NCBI RefSeq assembly: GCF_002162375.1
Contig: NZ_CP021425.1
Span: forward strand, 841,501 to 905,500
DNA: 64,000 nucleotides
Source: Oleiphilus messinensis
GTDB taxonomy: Bacteria; Pseudomonadota; Gammaproteobacteria; Pseudomonadales; Oleiphilaceae
Reading direction: 5' to 3'
The position numbers and the translations under genes are program-made. Of this stretch, positions 1 to 9,705 are shown piece after piece (position 1 is the first letter of the stretch; each line of letters begins with the position of its first letter). Below the pieces are notes generated by a model. The model searched no databases, was not told the origin of the DNA, and worked only from the letters and a program-made list of their open reading frames with translations.

Positions 1-2024
1 TTCTCAGCAATGTTTTGTAGCAAGGTAAAAGTGTCAGACTCATTTTTGCCCTCTCCCCGGATGTTTGTTATTGCGGAAAATGGAGGCAGTGTCATGAGTT
101 CCCGCTCATGTGCGAGTGTTGTTGCTATGTGGTCATAGTCAAGCCGGGAAATGGCTTGCAAAATTGCATGGTGGGAGTGGCGAGTTTGAATAATCACCTG
201 CCCCGGCTGCTGTGCACGACCTGCCCGGCCTGAAACCTGAATGAGCAGCTGGCTGAATTTTTCCTCTGCTCGGAAATCTGCTGAAAATAGCCCGTCGTCT
301 GCAGCAACCACGACAACCAGTGTCACCTTTGGGAAATGATGTCCTTTGGCAAGCATTTGAGTGCCAACGAGCAGGGCCGCGTCTTCGGCAAGAATCTGGT
401 GATAAAGGGTCTCCATCTGGTGCTTGCCGGAAACAGAGTCCCTGTCAATTCTGAAAAGCGGTGTATCGGGGTAGGTTTGCTCCAGAAACGCTTCTGTTTG
501 CTGGGTGCCCTGGCCAAGCAATTTCAAGGTTGATTGATGGCAATCCTGGCAATGATTGGGGGCTGATGTTTGGTAATTGCAATGGTGGCAGCGTAATACG
601 TGCCCTTTGTTGTGATAGGTAAGCCGCGCATCGCAGTGATTGCATTTGGCTATCCAACCGCATTCCGTGCAGGTTAGAGTCGGGGCAAAGCCTCGGCGGT
701 TGAGAAAAACGAGAACCTGATGCCCATTTTTTAAATGAGATTCAATCGACTTAATCGTGGGGCGGGCAAGTCCGGCTTGTAATGGTCGCGTTTGTATGTC
801 AATGAGTTCTACTTGAGGGAGCTGGATTGAGCCTGGTCGCTCGTTTAATGTTAACAGCTTATACTTCTTTTCGCGTGCATTGATGTAAGATTCCAAGGAT
901 GGTGTGGCTGAGCCCAGAATAACAGGACAGTTGTGTTCTTTGGCTCGTTTAACGGCGATATCCCGTGCATGGTAACGAAAGCCATCCTGTTGTTTGTATG
1001 AGGTATCATGTTCCTCATCGATGATGATGCAGCCAAGCTTTTTAAAGGGATAAAAAACAGCAGATCGCGTGCCAATTAATACAGAGGCTCGATGGGTTTG
1101 GCAGAAATGCCAGGCTTCGAGCCTCTCGCTATTGTTCATTCCACTGTGGTGTACGACGAGCTTTGCATCCGGCAGGCGGGCTTGAAAACGTAAAAGGGTT
1201 TGCGGGGTCAGGTTAATTTCAGGCACGAGGACTAGAGCCTGGTATCCTTGTACCAAAAAATGTTCAATGATTTCCAGGTATACTTCTGTTTTACCGCTTC
1301 CCGTAATACCCTTCAACAAGTATGCCTGGAAGCAGTGTTCACCTGAAATTGCGGACTGCACGGCCTGTTTTTGCTCATCATTGAGGAGTAACTGGTCTGA
1401 GTCATCACTATCTCTTCTTTTATATGCTTCTATTTCCGGGATTACATTGTTATCTGTTATTAGTTTCTTTTGCTTCAGGGTCTTTAGTTGCTGGAGTTTA
1501 AAGCCCATGGATCGCAGGCTTTGTTCGTAAATGCCGTCGCTGGATTGACTCAAGGTGGTCAGTAGTTCTTTTTGTTTTTCAGCGTTTTTCCGAATTTGTG
1601 ATAAGTGTACATTCAGATTTTCAGCGGTTACGTCAGGCGTGTTAAGTTGCCATTTGCGGTATTTCTCCTGCTTCAACGCTTTTCCATGTCTGAATGGAGG
1701 GGGGAGGGCACTGAAAAGCGCTTCCCCCAGTGATGCCTGATAGTATTTGCTCGCCCAACGTAGCAGTAATATTAGGTGTTCCGGCATAACCGGGGATTCA
1801 TCGATGAGTTCTATAATTGGCTTGATTCGCGTGATGTCAATGGAGGGGCGAGGTGAGAGTTCGACAATGAGTCCGATTAATTGCCGATTGCCGAACGGGA
1901 CTTTGACGCGAGCACCCAAAGTTGCCTTCTCCAACTCTTTCTCACTCAGTTGATAATCAAAAGTTTGTTTTAACGGTATTGGAAGTGCGACTTTTATCAA
2001 TTGAGTTGGTTGCATATTAGCCAT
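1..2024 (-). CDS. priA: Primosomal helicase PriA (3' end outside window)
   Basis: PriA is the 3'-to-5' helicase that rebuilds the primosome at stalled forks. The reading frame is open from the ATG at 2024 to the left edge (about 674 codons, against roughly 730 in E. coli), so only the extreme C-terminus is missing. The N-terminal DNA-binding domain contains YYQASLGEALFSALPP. Walker A GITGSGKT is near residue 239 (about 1290-1310) and the DEEHD box near residue 336 (about 1010-1020). A cysteine-rich zinc region with several CxxC pairs follows (about 560-690), then helicase motifs including GTQMLAKGHHFP and QVSGRAGR. A second in-frame ATG lies three codons downstream at 2015; neither has a clear Shine-Dalgarno, so I took the upstream one. 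It diverges from rpmE, as in Pseudomonas. Base content matches its neighbours. Confidence 0.96.
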   Translation of the reverse strand, partial: MANMQPTQLIKVALPIPLKQTFDYQLSEKELEKATLGARVKVPFGNRQLIGLIVELSPRPSIDITRIKPIIELIDESPVMPEHLILLLRWASKYYQASLGEALFSALPPPFRHGKALKQEKYRKWQLNTPDVTAENLNVHLSQIRKNAEKQKELLTTLSQSSDGIYEQSLRSMGFKLQQLKTLKQKKLITDNNVIPEIEAYKRRDSDDSDQLLLNDEQKQAVQSAISGEHCFQAYLLKGITGSGKTEVYLEIIEHFLVQGYQALVLVPEINLTPQTLLRFQARLPDAKLVVHHSGMNNSERLEAWHFCQTHRASVLIGTRSAVFYPFKKLGCIIIDEEHDTSYKQQDGFRYHARDIAVKRAKEHNCPVILGSATPSLESYINAREKKYKLLTLNERPGSIQLPQVELIDIQTRPLQAGLARPTIKSIESHLKNGHQVLVFLNRRGFAPTLTCTECGWIAKCNHCDARLTYHNKGHVLRCHHCNYQTSAPNHCQDCHQSTLKLLGQGTQQTEAFLEQTYPDTPLFRIDRDSVSGKHQMETLYHQILAEDAALLVGTQMLAKGHHFPKVTLVVVVAADDGLFSADFRAEEKFSQLLIQVSGRAGRAQQPGQVIIQTRHSHHAILQAISRLDYDHIATTLAHERELMTLPPFSAITNIRGEGKNESDTFTLLQNIAE

Positions 2025-2041
2025 TTTTTTGCGTTAAGTGG

Positions 2042-2069
2042 TTGTGGAACGGTTAAAATATGGTATCAT
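2042..2069 (+). promoter_or_regulatory. Probable sigma70 promoter of rpmE
   Basis: A -35-like TTGTGG (2042-2047), a 16-bp spacer and a -10-like TATCAT (2064-2069) lie between priA and rpmE. Transcription from here would give a leader of about 185 nt before rpmE, in which I see no strong hairpin. This is a consensus match only. Confidence 0.4.
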
Positions 2070-2259
2070 CGCCGTCCCAAAATCACTGCTCTGAATTTAG
2101 TTTTCTACCTATCTGGATTTAGGTTCCCATTATAGGGGATGTGCAGTCACATTGGGGAGCGGTTGACACGAGTGACCGATTCCAAGTTTGGAGCAACGTT
2201 TTGTTTGCGGTGCCTGACAAGTGTTCGGGTGGCGGCAACACCTTAGTGAGGTTTTAAAA

Positions 2260-2478
2260 ATGAAAGAAGGTATTCACCCAAAATACGAAGAAATTTCCGC
2301 ACACTGCAGCTGTGGGAATGTGATCAAAACCCGTTCAACCGCATGTAAAGATTTGCATTTGGACGTTTGTTCTGCTTGCCACCCTTTCTACACCGGAAAG
2401 CAGAAGCAAGCTGAAACTGGTGGACGTATCGACAAGTTCAACAAGCGTTTCGGTGGTCGTCTGGGTAAGAAAGCTTAA
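2260..2478 (+). CDS. rpmE: 50S ribosomal protein L31 (zinc-binding type)
   Basis: L31 is a small ribosomal protein at the bridge between the subunits. The 72-residue product begins MKEGIHPKY and ends GGRLGKKA. Cys16, Cys18, Cys37 and Cys40 form the zinc site that marks the zinc-containing L31 type. An in-frame GTG at 2221 would add 13 residues, but the ATG at 2260 has TGAGG about 9 nt upstream and gives the family's standard N-terminus. It sits alone between priA (divergent) and an intrinsic terminator, as in Pseudomonas. In many bacteria the zinc form is replaced by a cysteine-less paralogue under zinc starvation; no paralogue lies in this window. Confidence 0.96.
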   Translation: MKEGIHPKYEEISAHCSCGNVIKTRSTACKDLHLDVCSACHPFYTGKQKQAETGGRIDKFNKRFGGRLGKKA

Positions 2479-2531
2479 TTTGTCAGAACGACAAATTGTA
2501 GCGACATCGAGACAGGATACGACATAGGAAG

Positions 2532-2555
2532 AAGCGCACATTGGTGCGCTTTTTT
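2532..2555 (+). terminator. Intrinsic terminator after rpmE
   Basis: A perfect 8-bp stem (AAGCGCAC with GTGCGCTT, 2532-2539 and 2544-2551) closes an ATTG loop and runs into a T-tract ending at 2555, about 55 bp after the rpmE stop. Confidence 0.85.
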
Positions 2556-2736
2556 GTCCTGAGTCTATGCTGCCTGTCCAGGGTTCCAATTTCCCTTCCG
2601 TGCAGTATACTGCGTACGAGAGTCAAGCATGGGGGTTCAAAATTTGATAATACCCTGCCTTTACCCGATGGAATTCTACTTATTTGGAGCGGGAGCGGTG
2701 CTCTCGTCGAATTAACTAAAATACGGAAAAGTTGCA

Positions 2737-4002
2737 ATGTCTGAAGATTTGAAGCAAGCGGCTCTTGATTATCATGCCAATCCCCGTCCAGGAAAGATTA
2801 GCGTAGAAATTACCAAGCCCACGCAAACTTCCCGTGATTTGTCATTGGCCTACAGTCCTGGTGTGGCCGAGCCAGTTCGAGAAATCGCTAAAGACCCTGA
2901 AAATGCATACCGTTATACGGCCAAAGGCAACCTGGTTGCGGTCATTTCGGATGGTAGTGCGATTTTGGGGTTGGGCAATTTAGGGCCTTTGGCGAGTAAA
3001 CCCGTCATGGAAGGTAAAGGCGTTTTGTTCAAGCGCTTTGCCGGTATTGATGTCTTTGATATTGAAGTTGACTCCGAAAGTCCACAGGCTTTCATTGATA
3101 CGGTTGCACGCATCGCAGATACGTTCGGTGGAATTAATCTCGAAGATATCAAAGCTCCGGAATGCTTTGAAATTGAGCGAGTGCTGATCGAGCAGTGCAA
3201 TATTCCTATTTTTCATGATGACCAGCACGGAACTGCGATTGTAACCGCAGCAGGTATGTTGAACGCACTGGAATTGCAAGGCAAGAGTATCGAGGAGGCA
3301 ACTATTGTTTGTCTGGGTGCTGGTGCTGCTGCTGTTGCTTGTATGAAGCTGTTGATCAGCTGTGGTGCGAAGCAGGAAAATATCATGATGCTGGACCGAA
3401 AAGGTGTGATCCACTCCGGCCGCGATGATTTGAATCAGTATAAGGCAATGTTTGCAATTGATACTGACAAGCGCACGCTGGCTGATGCATGTGATGGTGC
3501 AGATGTGTTTGTGGGTTTGTCCGGGCCAAACTTATTGTCTCCAGAGATTCTGAAGACTATGGCACCCAATCCTGTTATCTTCGCTTGTTCCAACCCGGAT
3601 CCGGAAATCAAGCCTGAGTTGGCGCTTGAGACTCGCGATGACTTGATTATGGCGACAGGACGTTCGGATTACCCTAATCAGGTCAACAACGTGCTTGGTT
3701 TCCCATTCATTTTCCGTGGTGCGCTTGATGTAAGGGCGACAGCCATCAATGAAGAAATGAAAGTGGCTGCGGTTAATGCGATCAAGGATCTTGCGAAAGA
3801 GCCTGTACCGCAAGATGTGGTGGAAGCGTATGGCGGGGATGCATTGTCATACGGTAAAGACTATATTATTCCGAAGCCGCTTGATGGGCGCTTACTGACC
3901 AAGGTGTCGGCAGCAGTCGCCCAGGCAGCAGTAGATAGTGGTGTAGCGCGCTTCCCTTATCCTGCGCATTACCCGCTAAACAGCGTAGATGATATCAAGT
4001 AA
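2737..4002 (+). CDS. maeB: NADP-type malic enzyme, short form without PTA domain
   Basis: Malic enzyme converts malate to pyruvate and CO2 with reduction of NAD(P)+, supplying NADPH and linking the TCA cycle to pyruvate. The 421-residue protein carries the malic N-domain (AYSPGVAEPVREI, DGSAILGLGN, and FHDDQHGTAIV for metal and substrate binding) followed by a Rossmann NAD(P) domain with VCLGAGAAAVACM. It ends shortly after FPYPAHYPLNSVDD. E. coli MaeB is about 760 residues because it has a C-terminal phosphotransacetylase-like regulatory domain; that is wholly absent here, as in the Pseudomonas gene at the same position. Cofactor preference cannot be read from the sequence. The ATG at 2737 has only a weak GGAAAAG upstream. 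A bidirectional terminator follows. Confidence 0.93.
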   Translation: MSEDLKQAALDYHANPRPGKISVEITKPTQTSRDLSLAYSPGVAEPVREIAKDPENAYRYTAKGNLVAVISDGSAILGLGNLGPLASKPVMEGKGVLFKRFAGIDVFDIEVDSESPQAFIDTVARIADTFGGINLEDIKAPECFEIERVLIEQCNIPIFHDDQHGTAIVTAAGMLNALELQGKSIEEATIVCLGAGAAAVACMKLLISCGAKQENIMMLDRKGVIHSGRDDLNQYKAMFAIDTDKRTLADACDGADVFVGLSGPNLLSPEILKTMAPNPVIFACSNPDPEIKPELALETRDDLIMATGRSDYPNQVNNVLGFPFIFRGALDVRATAINEEMKVAAVNAIKDLAKEPVPQDVVEAYGGDALSYGKDYIIPKPLDGRLLTKVSAAVAQAAVDSGVARFPYPAHYPLNSVDDIK

Positions 4003-4024
4003 AGTTCATCATACTGTTTAGTTT

Positions 4025-4055
4025 AAAAAAGCCCTGCATTGTCAGGGCTTTTTTT
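4025..4055. terminator. Bidirectional terminator between maeB and mrcA
   Basis: A 12-bp perfect stem (4025-4036 with 4043-4054, core GCCCTG/CAGGGC) has A's on one flank and T's on the other, so it forms a G+C hairpin with a U-tract on either strand. It lies between the convergent maeB and mrcA genes. Confidence 0.85.
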
Positions 4056-4117
4056 GTTCTATCTAAACTTTGTTCAATCTAGATAATGTGTGTTTCGGTG
4101 GCCGAGTGGTCGACTTT

Positions 4118-6697
4118 TCAGAAAATTTCTTCGGGTGTGATTTCTATCGTATTTTCGCCTTCCTGGTGAGAAGGGATAGGTTTAGTTGAATCGAGCTCGG
4201 GGGTATTTTCGGTTCGAAATATCTCAAAGATTGCGTTTGTGTCATTGGCCTGTGCACGTTTGCCTGTCTTGGGGTTGATTCGTACTGTCGATAATCCGTG
4301 GGGCTGGCTCAGGTGGTGCTCTTGTGTGCCTGCAAGTGCGATGCGCATGTAATCTATCCAGATGGGAAGTGCTGCTGCCGCGCCATATTCTCTTCTTCCC
4401 AGTGTTTCGGGTTGATCGAACCCAACCCAGACGGACGTAGCCAGTTCGGTATTAAAACCTGAGAACCAAGCATCTTTTTGATCGTTAGTTGTTCCAGTTT
4501 TGCCCGCGATATCTGATCTTTTCAGCGTCAATGCTCTGCGCCCCGTACCTCTTGTTATGACGTCTTTCATGATGTCATGGAGGATGTAGGTCGCTCTTGG
4601 GTCTGTGATGCGTTGCGCGCTTGGAATATCGTACATTGGAGTTTGTATCTCACTCTCATGTATTGATTGTGAGGTCGTAGGAATTATCTCTTGAGCCGGA
4701 GTGGTGTTGTCTTCTACTTCCGGGCTTGATAGAGCAAGCGAAAAGGCCTCTGGCGTTGGTGTAAACTTGTGCAGCAAAGAATAGGGCGCGAGCTTTTCGG
4801 GAGTGCATGGCATGCATGCCAGTTCGGGTGTGGATTCAAAAAGAATCTCTTCGTTCGCATTTTCGATTCTGTCGATAAAATAGGGTTTTACCTTATAGCC
4901 TCCGTTTGCAAGGATGGCATACCCCGAGGCAATATCCCAAGGTGTCAGTGTGCCGCTGCCCAGGGCGAGAGAAAGATCATGTGGCAGTGCGTTGGTGTCG
5001 AAACCAAATCGGGCTACATACGATAGCGCTGTTTTAATCCCGAGATCTTGCAAAAGCCGAATGCTTACCAGATTTTTCGATTGATAAAGCGCTTTACGAA
5101 GGCGGGTCTCGCCTAAAAACTTACCGCTGGAGTTTTCAGGGCGCCAAATAGACTCCAATTTATCGTCGTCAAATACGATAGGGGCGTCGTTTATGAGAGT
5201 CGCGGCTGTTGCACCATTTTCGAGAGCAGATAGATAGATAAATGGTTTAAAGTTAGAGCCAGGTTGTCGCTTGGCCTGAGTCGCTCGATTGTATTTGCTC
5301 TGGTAGAAGCTGTACCCGCCAACCAGTGCCTGTACTGCTCCATCGAATGGACGAATGGAGATCAGTGCACTTTGTGCTTGCGGAAGCTGGGCCAGTTTCA
5401 GGTATATTGCGGTTTTTGTTTCATCGTTATTATTTTCTTCGGTCTGTTCCGGGCTGATCTGAGTGTAGATAACATCGCCCGGTTTGACTATATCGGTAAT
5501 GGTGTTGGGTGTTGCCCCTTTTGAGTTTACAGAAAGATAGGGGGATGCCCACTTGCTCTCTGCTATTTTGATGATGCCTGTCTGACTATTTTTGAGCAGA
5601 ATCTCTGCGATATCATCACTGACCTTAAGAACTGCTCCGGGAATCAGGGCTTCAATTGTCGGGATGGTATTGAGGTTGCTTAGAATGGCTGATGTGCTTT
5701 TGGTTTCTATCTCATTGATCGTTGCAATGGGGCCCCTGTAGCCGTGGCGGCGGTCATAGCTTTCCAGGCCTGCGCGCACTGCGGATTGTGCCGCTTGTTG
5801 CAACGTGCTGTTCACTGTCAAGGTTACTTTGTAGCCGTCTTCATATGCGGCTTCACCATACGAGTCGGTCATGTATTTGCGAGCCATCTCTGCGAGATAT
5901 GGCGCTTCGACTTCTGGAGTTGCACCATGATAGCTCGCTGTTATCGGCTGCTTGATCGCTTCGTTATAGTCTTCAGAGCTGATGAAGTGAAGTTTGTGCA
6001 TTCTACCCAATATCCAGTCTCGACGAATTAGGGCTCTTGAGGCGTTTGCCAAAGGGTTGTAGCTCGATGGGGCTTTTGGCAGTCCGGCAATCATAGCCAT
6101 TTGTCCAAGCGTAAGCTCCTGGATGCTCTTTCCGTAATAGGCCTGGGCTGCCGCCTCAATGCCATAAGCTCTGTTGCCAAAGTAGATTTTATTGAAATAG
6201 AGCTCCAATATTTCGTCTTTGGTTAACTCTTGTTCAATCTGGAGTGCGAGCAAAATTTCATTGAATTTCCGTGTGAATGTTCGTTCCCGAGAAAGGAAAA
6301 AGTTCTTGGCGACCTGCATCGTGATCGTGCTGCCACCGGATTGAATGCTCCCGGTGCTCACGAGCTCAAGCGAGGCTCTAATCAACCCCTTAATGCTAAC
6401 ACCTTGATGCTCATAAAACTGGTTGTCTTCGGCGGCGATAAATGCGTTTTTAAATTGTTCAGGTACGTTTTCGATGTGTATGGGGGTGCGTCTCTTTTCG
6501 CCGTATTCGGCAACGAGTTTCTGATCCGATGTGTAGACTCGCAAAGGAACCTGCAACTGGGTATGTTTCAGTTGTTCAGCATCCGGTAGTCCTGGTGTGA
6601 GGTATAAATAGAGGGCTGCTGCCAAAGTGCCGAGGCCGGCAAATGCGGCCAAAATGCTCCACAACAAAAAACGGGAAAAGCTCACAAAATAGCTCAT
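4118..6697 (-). CDS. mrcA: Penicillin-binding protein 1A, bifunctional peptidoglycan synthase
   Basis: This class A PBP polymerises glycan strands and cross-links them in the periplasm. The 859-residue protein has a short cytoplasmic N-terminus, one membrane segment (about residues 10-33), and a GT51 transglycosylase domain with catalytic Glu90 in EDNQFYEHQG and GGSTITMQVAKNFF. An insert with the OB-like domain (about 315-430) precedes the transpeptidase domain. The transpeptidase motifs are SNFK (active Ser481, Lys484), SKN (540-542) and KTGT (733-736). A low-complexity insert at about 655-690 precedes the KTGT lobe. The start at 6697 has AGGAAAAAG close upstream. It diverges from pilM, the conserved Pseudomonas arrangement. 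A perfect -10 TATAAT (complement of 6760-6765) lies 60 bp upstream. Confidence 0.96.
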   Translation of the reverse strand: MSYFVSFSRFLLWSILAAFAGLGTLAAALYLYLTPGLPDAEQLKHTQLQVPLRVYTSDQKLVAEYGEKRRTPIHIENVPEQFKNAFIAAEDNQFYEHQGVSIKGLIRASLELVSTGSIQSGGSTITMQVAKNFFLSRERTFTRKFNEILLALQIEQELTKDEILELYFNKIYFGNRAYGIEAAAQAYYGKSIQELTLGQMAMIAGLPKAPSSYNPLANASRALIRRDWILGRMHKLHFISSEDYNEAIKQPITASYHGATPEVEAPYLAEMARKYMTDSYGEAAYEDGYKVTLTVNSTLQQAAQSAVRAGLESYDRRHGYRGPIATINEIETKSTSAILSNLNTIPTIEALIPGAVLKVSDDIAEILLKNSQTGIIKIAESKWASPYLSVNSKGATPNTITDIVKPGDVIYTQISPEQTEENNNDETKTAIYLKLAQLPQAQSALISIRPFDGAVQALVGGYSFYQSKYNRATQAKRQPGSNFKPFIYLSALENGATAATLINDAPIVFDDDKLESIWRPENSSGKFLGETRLRKALYQSKNLVSIRLLQDLGIKTALSYVARFGFDTNALPHDLSLALGSGTLTPWDIASGYAILANGGYKVKPYFIDRIENANEEILFESTPELACMPCTPEKLAPYSLLHKFTPTPEAFSLALSSPEVEDNTTPAQEIIPTTSQSIHESEIQTPMYDIPSAQRITDPRATYILHDIMKDVITRGTGRRALTLKRSDIAGKTGTTNDQKDAWFSGFNTELATSVWVGFDQPETLGRREYGAAAALPIWIDYMRIALAGTQEHHLSQPHGLSTVRINPKTGKRAQANDTNAIFEIFRTENTPELDSTKPIPSHQEGENTIEITPEEIF

Positions 6698-6759
6698 CTT
6701 TTTCCTGACAACTAAAAAATATGGGTCTATTATTTAGGAAATCGCCTTAAAACGCGAAC

Positions 6760-6765
6760 ATTATA
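6760..6765 (-). promoter_or_regulatory. -10 element likely serving mrcA
   Basis: The minus strand reads TATAAT here, followed by G, about 63 bp before the mrcA start. No good -35 is seen at 16-18 bp, so this is a tentative call. Confidence 0.35.
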
Positions 6766-6803
6766 GAAAATTTTTCTTTGATGATTAGATGGTTATCTGC
6801 GCT

Positions 6804-6821
6804 TTTTAACATAAGTTAAAA
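6804..6821. repeat. Operator-like dyad upstream of pilM
   Basis: TTTTAAC (6804-6810) and GTTAAAA (6815-6821) are perfect 7-bp arms around ATAA. The dyad is 17 bp before a possible pilM -10 (TAATAT, 6838-6843), where a -35 would sit. It could be a regulator site in the mrcA/pilM divergent region or an A+T-rich coincidence. Confidence 0.3.
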
Positions 6822-6870
6822 GAACTGGTTCACAGTGTAATATCGCTGCAGATGAGTTACTTAGCCGTAA

Positions 6871-7956
<1,086 letters not shown>

Positions 7957-7957
7957 T

Positions 7958-8527
7958 ATGGCTAGGATAAATTTAAGGCCCTGGCGTGAAGAACTCCGGG
8001 CCGAACGTCAACGGCAGTTTGTTAGCGTCTTGGCTGTGGTTTTCATTATCGCTGGAGGTTTGGCATTTGGTTGGACAAGCTTTGTGGATGGACAGATTGA
8101 ATATCAAAAATCCCGAAATGTGTACATACAATCCGCAACCAAAGCGCTAGATGCGAAGATAAAAGAGATCAATGAGCTGAAAAAGAAGAAGGCTGAGTTG
8201 CTTGCAAGGATGAAAGTTATTCAGGATTTGCAGGGAAAGCGGCCGGTTATCGTTCGGGTGTTTGATGAGCTGGTAAAAACGCTCCCAGATGGTGTTTATT
8301 TTACTTCTTTGTCTAAAGTTGGAGACCGACTCTCCATCAAAGGTGTCGCAGAGTCCAACAACAGAGTTTCTGCATTAATGCGATCCTTGGACGGGTCGAA
8401 TTGGTTTGCGAATCCAAATTTAAACCGAGTGGCCGCGATGAAGGATCGTCAGGATAGTAATCAGTTTGAGTTGAGTGTCGCTCAGGTTACACCTGATGAG
8501 GAAGATGAGGGAGGTAAGAAAAAATGA
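7958..8527 (+). CDS. pilN: Type IV pilus inner-membrane protein PilN
   Basis: PilN is a bitopic inner-membrane protein that pairs with PilO and ties cytoplasmic PilM to the periplasmic alignment complex. The 189-residue product begins MARINLRPWREE; the INLRPW tail is the known PilM-binding segment. One membrane helix follows (about residues 21-41), then a coiled coil rich in Lys and Glu (about 60-95) and a ferredoxin-like periplasmic domain. An in-frame TTG lies three codons upstream at 7949, inside pilM, but GAGGAG at 7941-7946 is placed correctly for the ATG at 7958 and too close for the TTG. The last codons overlap pilO by 4 bp (ATGA). Confidence 0.95.
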   Translation: MARINLRPWREELRAERQRQFVSVLAVVFIIAGGLAFGWTSFVDGQIEYQKSRNVYIQSATKALDAKIKEINELKKKKAELLARMKVIQDLQGKRPVIVRVFDELVKTLPDGVYFTSLSKVGDRLSIKGVAESNNRVSALMRSLDGSNWFANPNLNRVAAMKDRQDSNQFELSVAQVTPDEEDEGGKKK

Positions 8528-9138
8528 GTTTGGCCGATTCTCTAGAGGGGTTGAAGGGGTTCGATATAAATGACCTGGATTTTAATAATGCAGGTTCTTG
8601 GCCTTTTCTGATCAAAGTTATTGTCTTCGTTTTGGTTTTTGTTTTGGTGATCGGTGGTTCTTACTATTTTCTCGTTCAAGATCAGTATGAGCAGCTAGAC
8701 AGAGTGGAGATCGAGGAGTCAGAACTGAGGACAGAGTATGAGAAGAAGGCATTCAAGGCCGCTAATTTGGATGCTTACCGAAAACAAATGGCTGAAATGG
8801 AGGCGTCTTTCGGTGCTCTGTTGAAGCAACTCCCGACGGATACAGAGGTTCCTGGGTTGCTTGAGGATATTACAAATACTGGTGTGGGGAGTGGCCTCGA
8901 GATTAAGGCAATAGATCTTCAGGCTGAAAAGAAAAGGGAGTTTTATGTTGAGTTACCCATCAAAATCGAGTTACAGGGCACCTATCACGATTTGGCCTCC
9001 TTTGTTAGTGGTGTTGCTGGACTTCCGAGAATAGTGACATTGCATGATTTATCCATCGAACCACCAAAAACGTCGAACGGTGAGGTGCTGAATATGTCGA
9101 TTGTAGCCAAAACGTACCGATATAAGTCGGGAGGGTGA
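8524..9138 (+). CDS. pilO: Type IV pilus inner-membrane protein PilO
   Basis: PilO heterodimerises with PilN in the periplasm and contacts PilP, helping align the inner-membrane motor with the secretin. The 204-residue product has a short cytoplasmic tail, one membrane helix (about residues 27-50, VIVFVLVFVLVIGGSYYFLV), a coiled-coil stretch (about 55-95) and a C-terminal ferredoxin-like domain. Its start overlaps the pilN stop as ATGA, which implies translational coupling, and its TGA overlaps the purine-rich ribosome site of pilP. Confidence 0.95.
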   Translation: MSLADSLEGLKGFDINDLDFNNAGSWPFLIKVIVFVLVFVLVIGGSYYFLVQDQYEQLDRVEIEESELRTEYEKKAFKAANLDAYRKQMAEMEASFGALLKQLPTDTEVPGLLEDITNTGVGSGLEIKAIDLQAEKKREFYVELPIKIELQGTYHDLASFVSGVAGLPRIVTLHDLSIEPPKTSNGEVLNMSIVAKTYRYKSGG

Positions 9139-9143
9139 ATAGG

Positions 9144-9692
9144 ATGGTGAGACATGAACTAGCCATTGTATTGCCACTGGTAATGTTGGCGTTACAGGGG
9201 TGCAGTGCAGGGCGGGGCTTTTCAGATATTGATCAATTTATGGCTGAGATGCAATCGAAACCCAGAGGGAAGATCGAACAACTCCCTGTGTTTGAAGCAT
9301 ATGAGGCATTTACATATAGTGCAGCTAATCGCAGAGCTCCTTTCAGTGTTCCGGTCGATATCCAGCTGTTGGAAAGGCAGTTGCAGGAAAATTCAACTGT
9401 CACGCCTGATCTGGATCGGCCAAAAGAATTGCTGGAGAATTATGCGATTGCTTCTCTCAAGCTGGTCGGAACCCTGAAGCGCGCTGATAGTGGTCCTTTG
9501 TTCGCGTTAATTCAGGATGATGAGGGGGGGATTCATCGTGTGCAAGAGGGCCAGTACATGGGGAAAAATCACGGCAGGGTGATACGGGTAGATGATGCTG
9601 GTATGCAGTTGGTCGAGATTGTCCCTAATGGTCGTGGAGGCTGGCTTGAGAGGCCGCGCACCTTGGCTCTGATTGAGTCTGGTGAGGGGTAA
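9144..9692 (+). CDS. pilP: Type IV pilus lipoprotein PilP
   Basis: PilP is an inner-membrane lipoprotein that bridges PilN/PilO to the secretin PilQ. The 182-residue product has a signal peptide ending in the lipobox LQGC, so the mature protein starts at Cys20. A proline-rich linker region is followed by a C-terminal beta-sandwich (about residues 95-175) with the family motif LKLVGTLKR and a GQYMGKNHGRV turn. An in-frame GTG at 9135 overlaps the pilO stop, but GGAGGG at 9130-9135 is ideally spaced for the ATG at 9144, which I chose. Confidence 0.94.
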   Translation: MVRHELAIVLPLVMLALQGCSAGRGFSDIDQFMAEMQSKPRGKIEQLPVFEAYEAFTYSAANRRAPFSVPVDIQLLERQLQENSTVTPDLDRPKELLENYAIASLKLVGTLKRADSGPLFALIQDDEGGIHRVQEGQYMGKNHGRVIRVDDAGMQLVEIVPNGRGGWLERPRTLALIESGEG

Positions 9693-9705
9693 GGGGGTAA
9701 AATTT

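Noticed and set aside
2163-2168. Perfect TTGACA close to rpmE
   Set aside because: No acceptable -10 at 16-18 bp downstream; the upstream TTGTGG/TATCAT pair is better.
4097-4113. GGTGGCCGAGTGGTCGA, which looks like the D-arm region of a serine tRNA
   Set aside because: No acceptor, anticodon or T-arm follows; the next bases are the mrcA 3' end. A chance match.
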